A stretch of DNA of 64,000 nt, from assembly GCA_002337455.1 (NCBI GenBank), contig DDGC01000011.1:62001-126000 (forward strand), written 5' to 3'. The notes under the pieces are model-generated. The model was not told the origin of the DNA and ran no database searches. It saw only the letters and a program-made list of their open reading frames with translations. A program made the translations under genes and the position numbers. This DNA is from Rhizobiales bacterium UBA1912. GTDB lineage: Bacteria > Pseudomonadota > Alphaproteobacteria > Rhizobiales > Devosiaceae. Positions 24,534-34,038 of the stretch are shown piece after piece; position 1 is the stretch's first letter, and the number at the start of each line of letters is the position of its first letter.

Positions 24534-26825
24534 ATGATGCGTCAGTACGAACTCGTCGAACGCGTTCTCGCCTATAATCCCAATGCCGACGAAGCCCTGC
24601 TCAACAAGGCTTACGTGTACGGCATGCAAAAGCATGGCAGCCAGACACGGGCTTCGGGTGACCCTTACTTCGCCCATCCGCTCGAAGTCGCCGCCATCCT
24701 CACCGATCTCAAGCTCGACGATGCCACCATCGCCGTGGCGCTGCTTCACGACACCATCGAGGATACCGACGCCACCCGCGCCGAGATCGACGAGATGTTC
24801 GGCACCGAGATCGGCCAGATCGTCGACGGCCTGACCAAGATCGAGCGCCTCAACCTCGTCTCGCGCGAGGAAGCCCAGGCCGAAAACCTGCGCAAGCTGC
24901 TGCTCGCCATTTCCCAGGACGTGCGCGTGCTGCTGGTCAAGCTGGCCGACCGCCTGCACAACATGCGCACCCTTGAGTTCATGCCCGTCCACAAACGCGG
25001 CCGTATCGCGCAGGAAACCATGGATATCTATGCCCCGCTGGCGGGCCGCATGGGTATGCAGGACATGCGCAACGAGCTCGAGGATCTCTCTTTCAAGTCG
25101 CTCTATCCCGAGCATTACAACGCCATTACCTCTCGCCTCGCGCAGATGGAGATTTCCAGCCGCGAGATCGTCGCGGAAATTCGCAGCGAGCTCGAAGAGC
25201 ATCTGGCGGGGCAGGGCATCAAGGCCAAGGTGTCATGGCGGCTCAAATCGGCATGGTCGATCTATTCCAAGATCGAGCGCAAGGCGATCGCGCTCGAACA
25301 GCTTTCCGACATGATCGGGTTCCGGGTGATCGTTGACACCATCGATGAGTGCTATCGCACGCTCGGCGTCATCCATACCAGCTGGAAGGTCGTACCGGGC
25401 CGGTTCAAGGACTATATCTCAGTCCCCAAGGCCAATGATTACCGCTCGATCCACACGACGATCGTTGGTCCGGGCCGCCAGCGCGTCGAGCTGCAGATCC
25501 GCACCCATGAAATGCACGCCATCGCCGAATTCGGTATCGCCGCGCACCAGCTCTACAAGGAATCCCTCTCGGGCGACATGCACAGGCTCGAGGAGGAGAG
25601 CCAGGCTTATAACTGGCTGCGCTCGACCATTGCCCGGCTGACCGAAGGCGACAACCCCGAGGAATTCGTCGAGCACACAAAGCTCGAACTGTTTCAGGAC
25701 CAGGTGTTCTGCTTCACGCCGCGCGGGCGGCTGATCGCCTTGCCGCGCGGTGCCACGCCCATCGATTTCGCTTACGCGGTCCACACCGATGTTGGCGATA
25801 CCTGCGTGGGCTGCAAGATCAACGGCACTGTAATGCCGCTCATCACCCAGCTTCATTCGGGCGATGAAGTCGAGATCCTCCGCGATGCCGACCACACCCC
25901 GCCGCCCAACTGGGAAAACATCGCAATGACCGGCAAGGCACGCTCGGCGATCCGCCGGGCGGTGCGCCAGGGTGCCTTCGCGCGCGCCATATCGCTCGGC
26001 GAGCAGGTGCTGATGGCGGTGATCGAACGCGAGTCGCTGCAACTCAGCGAGGACGAAATCGTAGCGCTGGCCAATCGCTTCTCGATCACCGACCGCAATT
26101 CGATGCTCGCCGCCATCGGCGAGGGGCGCATTACCGCCGAAGATCTGGCCCGCGAAACCACGTCCCTTAAAGGCAAGCGCCGCCGCAAGGGCAGGCTGGT
26201 CCTGCCCGTTGCCAACGATGCCGACGGCTGGTTCGCGCTGCGCAATGCTGAGTATTTCAAATTTCGCATGCCCGGGGGCCAGCACACGGCCATCAAGAAA
26301 TTCGCCACGATGGTCGGGTTCGATTTCAACATGCCCGTCGATATCTCGCGCGAAGGCGTGGTGCCCGGCGACCGCATCATCGGCATCTTCCACCAGTCGG
26401 GGCACATGGAGGTTTATCCCATGGAATCCGAAGCGCTGGCGAGTTTCCACGACAAGGATGTGGGCTGGATCGACGTGCGCTGGGACATGGCCGGAAAGCC
26501 CGAGGCGCGGTTCAAGGTTGTCGTTTCGATGTATTCCCAGAACCGCCCCGGCTCGTTGGCCCAGATCACCGGCGCCATCGCCGCGTGTGATGCCAACATC
26601 TCAAATCTGGCCATGCGGGCGCTTGCAGCCGATTCCCACGAGCTTATCTTCGAGCTTGAGGTTCACGACCTCACCCAGTTGACAGACGTCCTGGCAACGC
26701 TCAAACGCACACCGGGCCTGTCGCGGGTCCAGCGCGCCACGATCGTACAGGCCAACGCCATTTCGGGCATGGAAGGCGCGCTCGAAGCGGGAACGCAAGA
26801 GACAACGGAGACCGACACGCAATGA
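24534..26825 (+). CDS. rsh: Bifunctional (p)ppGpp synthetase/hydrolase
   Basis: This single long RSH protein of about 763 residues makes and degrades the stringent-response alarmone. Domains in order are the HD hydrolase (AHPLEVAAIL and LLHDTIEDTDAT), the synthetase (DYISVPKANDYRSIHTTIVG and ELQIRTHEMHAIAEFGIAAH), TGS (FTPRGRLIALPRGATPIDFAY), a helical region, and a C-terminal ACT domain (YSQNRPGSLAQITGAIA). Two adjacent ATGs (24534, 24537) are possible starts; both follow rpoZ closely. The stop overlaps the pyrE ATG by 4 bp, beginning a coupled chain through acpS. Confidence 0.95.
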   Translation: MMRQYELVERVLAYNPNADEALLNKAYVYGMQKHGSQTRASGDPYFAHPLEVAAILTDLKLDDATIAVALLHDTIEDTDATRAEIDEMFGTEIGQIVDGLTKIERLNLVSREEAQAENLRKLLLAISQDVRVLLVKLADRLHNMRTLEFMPVHKRGRIAQETMDIYAPLAGRMGMQDMRNELEDLSFKSLYPEHYNAITSRLAQMEISSREIVAEIRSELEEHLAGQGIKAKVSWRLKSAWSIYSKIERKAIALEQLSDMIGFRVIVDTIDECYRTLGVIHTSWKVVPGRFKDYISVPKANDYRSIHTTIVGPGRQRVELQIRTHEMHAIAEFGIAAHQLYKESLSGDMHRLEEESQAYNWLRSTIARLTEGDNPEEFVEHTKLELFQDQVFCFTPRGRLIALPRGATPIDFAYAVHTDVGDTCVGCKINGTVMPLITQLHSGDEVEILRDADHTPPPNWENIAMTGKARSAIRRAVRQGAFARAISLGEQVLMAVIERESLQLSEDEIVALANRFSITDRNSMLAAIGEGRITAEDLARETTSLKGKRRRKGRLVLPVANDADGWFALRNAEYFKFRMPGGQHTAIKKFATMVGFDFNMPVDISREGVVPGDRIIGIFHQSGHMEVYPMESEALASFHDKDVGWIDVRWDMAGKPEARFKVVVSMYSQNRPGSLAQITGAIAACDANISNLAMRALAADSHELIFELEVHDLTQLTDVLATLKRTPGLSRVQRATIVQANAISGMEGALEAGTQETTETDTQ

Positions 26826-27406
26826 CCCAGGACGAAGTCCTCGATATTTTCCGCTCCTGCGATGCGCTGCTCGAAGGCCATTTCATCCTGTCCTCGGGCC
26901 TGCGCTCGCCGGTGTTCCTGCAAAAAAACCGCGTGTTCATGTTCGCCGACAAGGCGGAAAAGCTTTGCCGGGCGCTGGCCGAAAAGATCAGGGCTGAAGG
27001 CTTCGGCGACGTCTCCCAAATCGTTTCCCCGGCAGTGGGCGGCATCATTCCCGGCTATGAAACCTCGCGCCATCTGGGTGTGCCTGCTATTTTCACCGAA
27101 CGGGTCAACGGCGTCTTTGAATTGCGCCGCAGCTTTTCGGTCGAACCGGGCGAGAAGGTTATTATCGTCGAAGACATCGTTTCGACCGGCCTCTCGATCC
27201 GCGAATGCATCGAGGCGATCAAGGCGTTGGGCGCAGACGTCATCGCAGCGGCCTGCATCGTCGACCGCTCGGGGGGCGAGGCCGATGTGGGTGTGCCGCT
27301 CGTGTCTCTGACCCAATACAAGGTCCCGGCCTATTCGCCCGACAATCTGCCGCCCGAACTGGCGGCCATGCCGGCGGTCAAGCCAGGGAGCAGGGGCCTG
27401 CAATGA
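26822..27406 (+). CDS. pyrE: Orotate phosphoribosyltransferase
   Basis: This 194-residue enzyme of pyrimidine synthesis converts orotate and PRPP to OMP. The PRPP-binding motif is VIIVEDIVSTGLSIRECIEA, and HFILSSGLRSPVFLQKNRVF marks the N-terminal region of the longer alphaproteobacterial type. It overlaps rsh at its start and acpS at its stop by 4 bp each, so its expression is tied to the rsh-acpS transcript. Confidence 0.95.
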   Translation: MTQDEVLDIFRSCDALLEGHFILSSGLRSPVFLQKNRVFMFADKAEKLCRALAEKIRAEGFGDVSQIVSPAVGGIIPGYETSRHLGVPAIFTERVNGVFELRRSFSVEPGEKVIIVEDIVSTGLSIRECIEAIKALGADVIAAACIVDRSGGEADVGVPLVSLTQYKVPAYSPDNLPPELAAMPAVKPGSRGLQ

Positions 27407-27822
27407 TTATCGGGCTGGGCAACGACATCTGCGAGATTGCCCATGTCGAGCGCACGCTCGAGCGCTTCGGCGAGCGGTTCACGCAGCGTTGCTTTACCGA
27501 AATCGAACGGGCAAAGTCCGACAGGCGGCGGCTGCGCGCCGCGTCCTACGCCAAGCGGTTCGCCGCCAAGGAAGCCTGCGCCAAGGCGCTGGGCACCGGG
27601 CTTTCCCACGGCGTTTACTGGCGTGACATGGGCGTGGTCAATCTGCCAAGCGGCAAGCCCACCATGAAACTGACCGGCGGCGCCGCGGCAATGCTGGCCC
27701 GGCTTGTGCCCGAGGGTCATCGACCCCATATCCACGTCTCGATAACCGACGACAACGGCATGGCGCAGGCCTTCGTGATCATCGAGGCGCTGCCTGTTGA
27801 CCCGGCCCGGCCGCTCCCGTAA
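27403..27822 (+). CDS. acpS: Holo-[acyl-carrier-protein] synthase
   Basis: This 139-residue AcpS attaches 4'-phosphopantetheine to acyl carrier protein. The Mg2+-binding Asp8 is in IIGLGNDICEIAHVE, and the second signature is YAKRFAAKEACAKALGTG. The start is the ATG overlapping the pyrE stop. The gene is followed 23 bp later by lepB, giving the acpS-lepB-rnc-era order standard in alphaproteobacteria. Confidence 0.95.
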   Translation: MIIGLGNDICEIAHVERTLERFGERFTQRCFTEIERAKSDRRRLRAASYAKRFAAKEACAKALGTGLSHGVYWRDMGVVNLPSGKPTMKLTGGAAAMLARLVPEGHRPHIHVSITDDNGMAQAFVIIEALPVDPARPLP

Positions 27823-27845
27823 CAAACCTGCGAGATTTCCAACCC

Positions 27846-28613
27846 ATGAGCACCCCTATGTCGGACGCCGCCAAGAAGAAAACCGGCAAGGGCGAATTGC
27901 GCGAAACCATCGTCATCATCGTTCAGGCGCTGCTGATCGCTCTGGTGTTCCGCACGTTCGCCTTCGAGCCGTTTTCGATCCCCACTGCGTCGATGCAGTC
28001 CAATCTGATGATTGGTGACTACATTCTGGCGTCCAAATACAGCTATGGCTATTCGCGCTATTCGCTGCCCTATTCCGATGTGCCCTGGAACGGACGCATC
28101 ATGGGCAACGCCCCCCAGCGCGGCGATATCGCCGTGATCCGGCCGGTGCCCCAGAGCGAGAATTACGTCAAGCGCGTCATCGGGCTACCGGGTGACCAGA
28201 TCCAGATGGTTGACGGGCGCCTGACCATCAATGGCGAAGCCGTCGAGCGTGAGCAGGTGGGCAACACCGTCGACCGAGACAGCACCGGCGTCGATATCCC
28301 GGTCATCGAATACCGCGAAACTCTGCCCAATGGGGTGAGCTACGTCACCCAGGAGATTTCCGACAACGCCCAGTTCGACAGCACCGACGTCTATACGGTT
28401 CCTCCCGGCCATTACTTCATGATGGGTGACAACCGCGACCGTTCGCTCGATTCCCGCTCGCTTACGGCGGTCGGCTATGTGCCGTTCGAAAACTTCGTGG
28501 GCAAGGCCGAATGGCGGTTCTTCTCGATTACCGACAACATTCCGCCCTGGCAGATCTGGCGCTGGCCGGGCAATGTCCGGTTCGACCGGATGTTCACCTC
28601 GGTTTATCAATGA
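27846..28613 (+). CDS. lepB: Signal peptidase I
   Basis: This 255-residue inner-membrane serine protease removes signal peptides from exported proteins. One N-terminal membrane helix (IVIIVQALLIALVFRTFAF) precedes the catalytic Ser49 (IPTASMQSNLMIGDY), and the general base is Lys109 (NYVKRVIGLPGDQI). The C-terminal box GHYFMMGDNRDRSLDSR completes the fold. The stop overlaps the rnc start. Confidence 0.96.
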   Translation: MSTPMSDAAKKKTGKGELRETIVIIVQALLIALVFRTFAFEPFSIPTASMQSNLMIGDYILASKYSYGYSRYSLPYSDVPWNGRIMGNAPQRGDIAVIRPVPQSENYVKRVIGLPGDQIQMVDGRLTINGEAVEREQVGNTVDRDSTGVDIPVIEYRETLPNGVSYVTQEISDNAQFDSTDVYTVPPGHYFMMGDNRDRSLDSRSLTAVGYVPFENFVGKAEWRFFSITDNIPPWQIWRWPGNVRFDRMFTSVYQ

Positions 28614-29317
28614 GCTTGAGGGCGCGCGACCGCGAAACGCTTGAGGCAAGGCTGGGTTACGTTTTTGACGACCCCGCATTGCTGTTGCGCGCCCTGACCC
28701 ATTCCAGCGCCGTGTCTCCGTCCAAACGCACGGCCGATTCCTACCAGCGCTTCGAGTTCCTTGGCGACAGGGTCCTGGGGCTGGTCGTTGCCGACATGCT
28801 GTGCAAGCGCCTGCCCAAGGCCAATGAGGGCGAACTCTCGCGCACCCTCAACAGCCTCGTGCGCAAGGAAACCTGCGCCAAAGTGGCCCGCAGGCTCGAT
28901 ATGGGCTCGTTCGTGCGGCTCGGCGAGAGCGAGGCGCGGACCGGCGGTGCGGACAAGGACGCCATTCTGGGCGATGTCTGCGAAGCGGTGATCGGCGCGA
29001 TCTACGCCGATGGCGGCATCGATCCCGCTTACACCTTCGTCGCCCGCATGTTCGGTGATAATCTGGACGTGGCGCAGGCCCGCCGTGCCGACTCCAAAAC
29101 CGCGCTGCAGGAATGGGCGCAGGCCAAGGGGCTCGAGCCACCGGCCTATGTCGAAACGGCGCGTTCGGGACCCGATCACGCGCCGGTCTTTACCATCTCG
29201 GTTTCAGTGCGCGGCTATGAAGCGATCACGGCAACCGGTACGTCAAAAAAACTGGCCGAGCATCAGGCGGCCGAAAAATTCCTGCTGCGCGAAGGCGTGT
29301 GGAAGGCTGACCAATGA
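28610..29317 (+). CDS. rnc: Ribonuclease III
   Basis: This 235-residue enzyme cleaves double-stranded RNA, including rRNA precursors. The RNase III signature FEFLGDRVLGLVVADML holds acidic residues Glu49 and Asp53, and DKDAILGDVCEAVIGAIYAD supplies the others. A double-stranded RNA-binding domain fills the last 70 or so residues (DSKTALQEWAQAKG to AEHQAAEKFLL). The ATG at 28610 overlaps the lepB stop; an extension upstream would lie within lepB. The stop overlaps the era start. Confidence 0.96.
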   Translation: MSLRARDRETLEARLGYVFDDPALLLRALTHSSAVSPSKRTADSYQRFEFLGDRVLGLVVADMLCKRLPKANEGELSRTLNSLVRKETCAKVARRLDMGSFVRLGESEARTGGADKDAILGDVCEAVIGAIYADGGIDPAYTFVARMFGDNLDVAQARRADSKTALQEWAQAKGLEPPAYVETARSGPDHAPVFTISVSVRGYEAITATGTSKKLAEHQAAEKFLLREGVWKADQ

Positions 29318-30225
29318 GTGAAATCGACAATATGGCGACCAAATGCGGTTTCGTCGCCCTGGTCGGTGCCCCCAATGCGGGCAAATCGACCCTGCTCAAC
29401 GCGCTGGTCGGCACCAAGGTGTCCATCGTCACCCATAAGGCCCAGACCACGCGCGCCCAGGTGCGCGGCGTTCTGACCATCGAGGAATCCCAGCTCGTTT
29501 TCATCGACACGCCAGGCATTTTCGCGCCCAAGCGGCGGCTCGACCGCGCCATGGTGCAATCGGCATGGACCGGGGCAGGGGACGCCGACATGGTCGCCCT
29601 GATCATCGATGCACAAAAGGGATTAAACAGCGAAATCGAAGCGCTCCTCGACGGGCTCGACAATATCCGCCAGCCCAAGGTTCTGGTCCTCAACAAGATC
29701 GACAAGGTCAAGCACGAGGAATTGCTGGGCCTGTCCAAACAGATCAACGAGAAGGTCAATTTCGAGACCACCTTCATGATTTCCGCCCTGCGCGGGCATG
29801 GGGTTGCCGATTTCGTCGAGTGGTGCCGCGACAAGGCCCCGCTCGAGCAATGGCACTTCCCCGAAGAGCATCTGACCGATCTGACCATGGCGCTGACCGC
29901 CGCTGAAGTGACGCGCGAAAAGCTGTTCCTGCGCATCCACGACGAAATCCCCTATCAGGCGACCGTCGAGACCGAGAGCTTCAAGATCCAGAAGGATGGC
30001 TCCTACCGCATCGAGCAGGTGATCTACGTCACCCGCGATACCCACAAGATGATCGTTCTGGGCGCCAAGGGGCAGACCATCAAGACGATCGGGGCGGAAG
30101 CGCGCAAGGAATTGATCGAGATGTTCGAAACCGACGTGCATCTGTTCCTGTTCGTAAAAGTCCGCGCCAACTGGGCCGACGACCCCGAGCGCTACCGTGA
30201 AATGGGGCTCGACTGGACGAAGTAG
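29314..30225 (+). CDS. era: GTPase Era
   Basis: This 303-residue GTPase aids maturation of the 30S subunit by binding 16S rRNA. G1 is VGAPNAGKSTLLNAL, G3 is IDTPGIFAPKRR and G4 is LVLNKIDKVK. The C-terminal KH domain includes IYVTRDTHKMIVLGAKGQTI. It closes the lepB-rnc-era chain of 4-bp overlaps. A family A repeat follows and separates it from recO. Confidence 0.96.
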   Translation: MSEIDNMATKCGFVALVGAPNAGKSTLLNALVGTKVSIVTHKAQTTRAQVRGVLTIEESQLVFIDTPGIFAPKRRLDRAMVQSAWTGAGDADMVALIIDAQKGLNSEIEALLDGLDNIRQPKVLVLNKIDKVKHEELLGLSKQINEKVNFETTFMISALRGHGVADFVEWCRDKAPLEQWHFPEEHLTDLTMALTAAEVTREKLFLRIHDEIPYQATVETESFKIQKDGSYRIEQVIYVTRDTHKMIVLGAKGQTIKTIGAEARKELIEMFETDVHLFLFVKVRANWADDPERYREMGLDWTK

Positions 30226-30298
30226 TGGCTGCCAAACACTTCTCGGTTCGGATGCGTCAAGACGCTGTATTGTTGCAACGATCAGCCAAACCCACCTC

Positions 30299-30392
30299 AG
30301 GCATCCCGGGCTTGACCGGGATCCAGTAACCGGCAGCGCTTGCGGCTTTGCATCCGGCGCCGAGTGTACTGGACCCCGGCTCGGTGGTGACA
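30299..30392. repeat. Two-armed palindromic repeat (family A) between era and recO
   Basis: The left arm GGCATCCCGGGCTTGACCGG..GATCCAGTA (30299-30328) and the right arm TACTGGACCCCGGCTCGGTG..GTGACA (30367-30392) are inverted around about 38 bp. The arm order and spacing match the copy translated inside bkdB at 1860-1958. It ends about 50 bp before the recO start. Confidence 0.85.
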
Positions 30393-30440
30393 GAGTGTGT
30401 GAGGCGCCAATGGGGTCGATTTTCGCTATGGAAAATGCGC

Positions 30441-31157
30441 ATGGAATGGTCCTCTGAAGGGCTCATCATCGGCGTCAGGCGGCACGGCGAATCCGCGCTG
30501 ATCGTCGAGGCCATGGTGCCGGGGCGGGGGCGCTGTCTTGGCCTCGTGCGTGGCGGGCGCTCGCCAAAACAGGCGGCGTTCCTTCAGGCGGGCAATTCGG
30601 CGCAACTGACCTGGCGGGCGCGCCTCGAAGACCATTTGGGCACCTTCACCGCTGAAGCGACCCATTTGCGCGCCGCCGAAATCCTCGCCGACCGGCAAAA
30701 GCTCTATCTGGTCCAACTGCTCGCCGATCATCTGCGATTGCTGCCCGAGCGCGATCCGCATGACGAGTTGTTGCGCGGCGTGATTTCCCTGATCGATGAC
30801 GAGTGGTACCCGCTCGATCTCGCCGCCGAACTGGCACGGTTTGAGATGTTCCTGCTCGAAGAACTGGGGTTCGGGTTGGACCTTGAAGCCTGCGCCGTGA
30901 CCGGCGTGCACGAGAACCTCACCCACGTTTCGCCCAAGACGGGCAGGGCGGTGTGTGCCGAAGCCGCCGCGCCCTACACCGACCGCCTCTTTGCCCTGCC
31001 GGGCTTCCTCGTTGGCGCTGGCGAGCCCACCCCCCAGGACATCGCCGCCGCCTTTGCGCTGACAGGCTATTTTCTCGACCGCCATGTCTGGTCCGCGCGC
31101 CAGATCCGCCAACCCGAGACACGCGATTGGCTGGTCCGGCACCTCACGGCGGCATGA
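30441..31157 (+). CDS. recO: DNA repair protein RecO
   Basis: This 238-residue RecO acts with RecF/RecR in loading RecA at gaps. The N-terminal OB fold starts MEWSSEGLIIGVRRHGESAL and includes LGLVRGGRSPKQAAFLQAGN. A helical middle and the C-terminal segment FEMFLLEELGFGLDLEACAV follow. I chose the ATG at 30441, the usual RecO N-terminus; another ATG at 30435 would add two residues, and earlier frames run into the repeat. Era-recO neighbourhood is conserved. Confidence 0.92.
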   Translation: MEWSSEGLIIGVRRHGESALIVEAMVPGRGRCLGLVRGGRSPKQAAFLQAGNSAQLTWRARLEDHLGTFTAEATHLRAAEILADRQKLYLVQLLADHLRLLPERDPHDELLRGVISLIDDEWYPLDLAAELARFEMFLLEELGFGLDLEACAVTGVHENLTHVSPKTGRAVCAEAAAPYTDRLFALPGFLVGAGEPTPQDIAAAFALTGYFLDRHVWSARQIRQPETRDWLVRHLTAA

Positions 31158-31230
31158 ATAAGGGCCCGGGCCTTTACGGATCGATCAAAAGCCCACTAGC
31201 GCTTGTCTGAAAGGCGGGATACCTCAAACG

Positions 31231-31254
31231 CGGCTGCAACACGCAGCCGTTTTT
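31231..31254 (+). terminator. Intrinsic terminator after recO
   Basis: CGGCTGC / GCAGCCG form a 7-bp stem with a 5-nt loop, followed by TTTTT. It lies 73 bp past recO and only 10 bp before the next start codon, so it might also act as a leader structure for that gene. Confidence 0.75.
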
Positions 31255-31263
31255 GAGGACGAA

Positions 31264-31593
31264 ATGAAAAAAGCTATTCTTTCAATTCTGGCCGCGACGG
31301 CCCTTGTTTCCACGCCGGCCCTTGCCCAGAACGTAGAGTTCACGCTCATCAACGAGTCCGGCTTCACGCTGACCTATTTTTACGCCTCCGCTTCCAACGA
31401 TGGAAACTGGGGCAGTGATCTGCTCGAGGAAATCGGTGTCCTCGAATCCGGTTACAACGGCACCGTGTTTATCGGCGACGGCTCCGACCAGTGCCTCTAC
31501 GATTTCCGCTTCGAGACCGCCGAAGGACCAGAACTCGAAGAGTTCGAAATCGATATCTGCGAACTCGACAGCTACACGCTGGTCGCTCAATAA
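31264..31593 (+). CDS. Small secreted protein of unknown function
   Basis: This 109-residue protein starts with a clear signal peptide (MKKAILSILAATALVSTPAL, cleaved at ALA-QNV). The mature part (VEFTLINESGFTLTYFYASA and so on) is acidic, about 87 residues, with two cysteines (DQCLYDF, DICELDS) that could pair. Its NxSG and fine beta-strand pattern resemble small periplasmic proteins common in alphaproteobacteria, but I cannot name a function. It is flanked by terminators on both sides, so it is a single-gene unit; a GAGG ribosome site precedes the ATG. Confidence 0.72.
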   Translation: MKKAILSILAATALVSTPALAQNVEFTLINESGFTLTYFYASASNDGNWGSDLLEEIGVLESGYNGTVFIGDGSDQCLYDFRFETAEGPELEEFEIDICELDSYTLVAQ

Positions 31594-31606
31594 TCGAATA
31601 CGACGA

Positions 31607-31634
31607 CCGCGCCGGGCATTCCGGCGCGGATTTT
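31607..31634 (+). terminator. Intrinsic terminator after the small secreted protein
   Basis: A 9-bp GC stem CCGCGCCGG / CCGGCGCGG with loop GCATT is followed by ATTTT. Confidence 0.85.
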
Positions 31635-31741
31635 GGTTCGGCGCCCGGCGGTTTTCCACAAAACCCCCAAGCAATCCGGCAATTTCGAACGCCTTTGACT
31701 ATACTGCCCGTCTGATTCGCTTGCCCTGAAAAGGATGGCCA

Positions 31742-33997
31742 ATGGCCGACATCATCGACCCGCCCAAGGACGACAAGAAGGATGGGGAACGCATAGTCGA
31801 TCTGAGAAGCGCGCTCGAGGAGCGCTATCTCTCCTATGCGATTTCCACCATCACCCAGCGGGCCTTGCCCGATGCGCGTGACGGGCTGAAACCCGTCCAT
31901 CGACGCATCCTGCACGCCATGCGGCTGCTCAAGCTCGACCCGGCGCAGGGCTACAAGAAATCGGCCCGTATCGTGGGCGACGTGATCGGTAAATATCACC
32001 CGCACGGCGATCAGTCCGTCTATGACGCGCTGGTGCGCATGGCGCAGGATTTCTCCGTGCGCTACCCCATGGTCGACGGGCAGGGCAATTTCGGCTCCAT
32101 CGACGGCGATAGCGCAGCGGCCATGCGGTATACCGAAAGCCGGATGACCGAGGTTGCGCAGCGTCTCCTCGAAGCGATCACCGAGGACGCCGTCGAGTTC
32201 CGGCCAAATTACGATGGCGAGGACGAAGAGCCTGTTGTTCTGCCGTCGAACTTCCCCAATTTGCTGGCCAACGGATCGAGCGGCATCGCCGTTGGCATGG
32301 CGACCAATATTCCGCCCCACAACGTCGCAGAACTCTGCGACGCCTCGCTCCATATCCTATCCAATCCCGACGCCACGGCGAAGGATCTGATCCGGTTCGT
32401 TCCCGGCCCCGATTTCCCCACCGGCGGTATTCTGGTCGATGATCCGGCGGCAACCGAAATCGCCTACACCACCGGCCGTGGCGGGTTCCGCGTGCGGGCC
32501 AAATGGGAGGTCGAGGACAGCGGGCGCGGCACCTACAACATCGTCATCACCGAAATCCCCTATGGCGTGCAAAAGTCCCGGCTTGTCGAAAAGATCGCCG
32601 AGCTGCTTTTGGCCCGCCGCCTGCCGCTGCTGAAAGATGTGCGCGACGAAAGCGCCGAGGATATCCGGCTGGTGCTCGAACCGCGCGCCCGCACTGTCGA
32701 TGCGGTGCTGCTCATGGAATCGATGTTCAAGCTGACCGAGCTGGAAAGCCGGTTCTCGCTGAACATGAACGTCCTCGACAAGGGCCAGATCCCCCGCGTC
32801 ATGGACCTGGCGCAGGTGCTTAAAGCCTGGCTCAATCACCGCAAGGACGTGCTTGTCCGTCGCTCGCGCTACCGGCTCGGCCAGATTGAACACCGCCTCG
32901 AAGTGCTCGGCGGCTATCTCGTCGCCTACCTCAACCTCGACGAGGTCATTCGCATCATCCGCGAGGAGGACGAGCCCAAGGCCATAATGATGGCCAAATG
33001 GGACCTGACCGAAGTTCAGGCCGAGGCCATCCTCAACATGCGGTTGCGCAGCTTGCGCAAGCTCGAGGAAATCGAGATCCGCTCCGAGTTCGACAAGCTC
33101 AGCGAGGAAAAAGCCCACATCGAAACCATTCTGGGCTCCGAGAAAAAGCAATGGGGCGTCATCACCACCGAAATCGGCGAGCTTAAAAAGTCCTATGGCC
33201 CCGATACAAAGCTCGGCCGCCGCCGCACCCAGTTCGCCGCAGCGCCCGAAACCGATCTCGCCGATATCGAAACCGCGATGATCGAGCGCGAGCCGATCAC
33301 CGTCATCCTGTCGCAAAAGGGCTGGATCCGCGCACTCAAGGGCCACAACAACGACGCCTCGGCCCAGACGTTCAAGACCGACGACAGGCTCAAGCTGGCG
33401 TTTACCTGCGAGACGACCGACAAGCTGCTCATGCTCACCACCGGCGGCAAGGTCTATACGCTGGGGGCCGACAAGCTGCCCGGCGGGCGCGGTCATGGCG
33501 AGCCGGTCCGCATCATGGTCGATATCGAGGAAGGCCAGGATGTCGTCGATCTCTTCGTCTATAAGCCCGGCAGCAAGCGCCTTGTCGCCTCCGATGTCGG
33601 CAACGGCTTCGTGGTCGCCGAGGACGATCTGATCGCCAATACCCGCAAGGGCAAGCAGGTGCTCAACGTTTCGGGCACTGGCGAGGCCAAGCTTTGTGTC
33701 AGGGCGCAGGGCGATACGGTGGCCGTCATCGGGCAGAACCGCAAGCTGCTGGTATTCCCCGCAGCGCAATTGCCCGAAATGAGCCGCGGCAAGGGCGTCC
33801 GGCTGCAGAAGTACAAGGATGGCGGCATTTCAGACGCCAAGCTGTTCAATTCTGCCGATGGGCTGACCTGGACGGATTCATCGGGCCGCACCTATTCGAA
33901 ATCGATGGAAGAACTGCTCGACTGGATCGGCGACCGTGCACAAGCAGGACGTCAGCCGCCGACCGGCTTCCCGCGCAATAACAGGTTTGTGGGGTAG
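31742..33997 (+). CDS. parC: DNA topoisomerase IV subunit A
   Basis: This 751-residue type IIA topoisomerase subunit decatenates chromosomes together with ParE. The N-terminal ALPDARDGLKPVHRRILHAM and the active-site Tyr130 (AAAMRYTESRM) are intact. The quinolone-determining region reads VIGKYHPHGDQSVYDALVRM. The C-terminal DNA-wrapping domain has ParC-type degenerate blades, for example RGHGEPVRIMVDIEEGQDVV, without a clear GyrA-box; this and the length favour ParC over GyrA. It has its own promoter region downstream of a terminator and is followed by a long family B repeat. Confidence 0.94.
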   Translation: MADIIDPPKDDKKDGERIVDLRSALEERYLSYAISTITQRALPDARDGLKPVHRRILHAMRLLKLDPAQGYKKSARIVGDVIGKYHPHGDQSVYDALVRMAQDFSVRYPMVDGQGNFGSIDGDSAAAMRYTESRMTEVAQRLLEAITEDAVEFRPNYDGEDEEPVVLPSNFPNLLANGSSGIAVGMATNIPPHNVAELCDASLHILSNPDATAKDLIRFVPGPDFPTGGILVDDPAATEIAYTTGRGGFRVRAKWEVEDSGRGTYNIVITEIPYGVQKSRLVEKIAELLLARRLPLLKDVRDESAEDIRLVLEPRARTVDAVLLMESMFKLTELESRFSLNMNVLDKGQIPRVMDLAQVLKAWLNHRKDVLVRRSRYRLGQIEHRLEVLGGYLVAYLNLDEVIRIIREEDEPKAIMMAKWDLTEVQAEAILNMRLRSLRKLEEIEIRSEFDKLSEEKAHIETILGSEKKQWGVITTEIGELKKSYGPDTKLGRRRTQFAAAPETDLADIETAMIEREPITVILSQKGWIRALKGHNNDASAQTFKTDDRLKLAFTCETTDKLLMLTTGGKVYTLGADKLPGGRGHGEPVRIMVDIEEGQDVVDLFVYKPGSKRLVASDVGNGFVVAEDDLIANTRKGKQVLNVSGTGEAKLCVRAQGDTVAVIGQNRKLLVFPAAQLPEMSRGKGVRLQKYKDGGISDAKLFNSADGLTWTDSSGRTYSKSMEELLDWIGDRAQAGRQPPTGFPRNNRFVG

Positions 33998-34038
33998 GGG
34001 CCGCTGGGCCAGAGGCGCCGTCGATCCCACGGATGCTC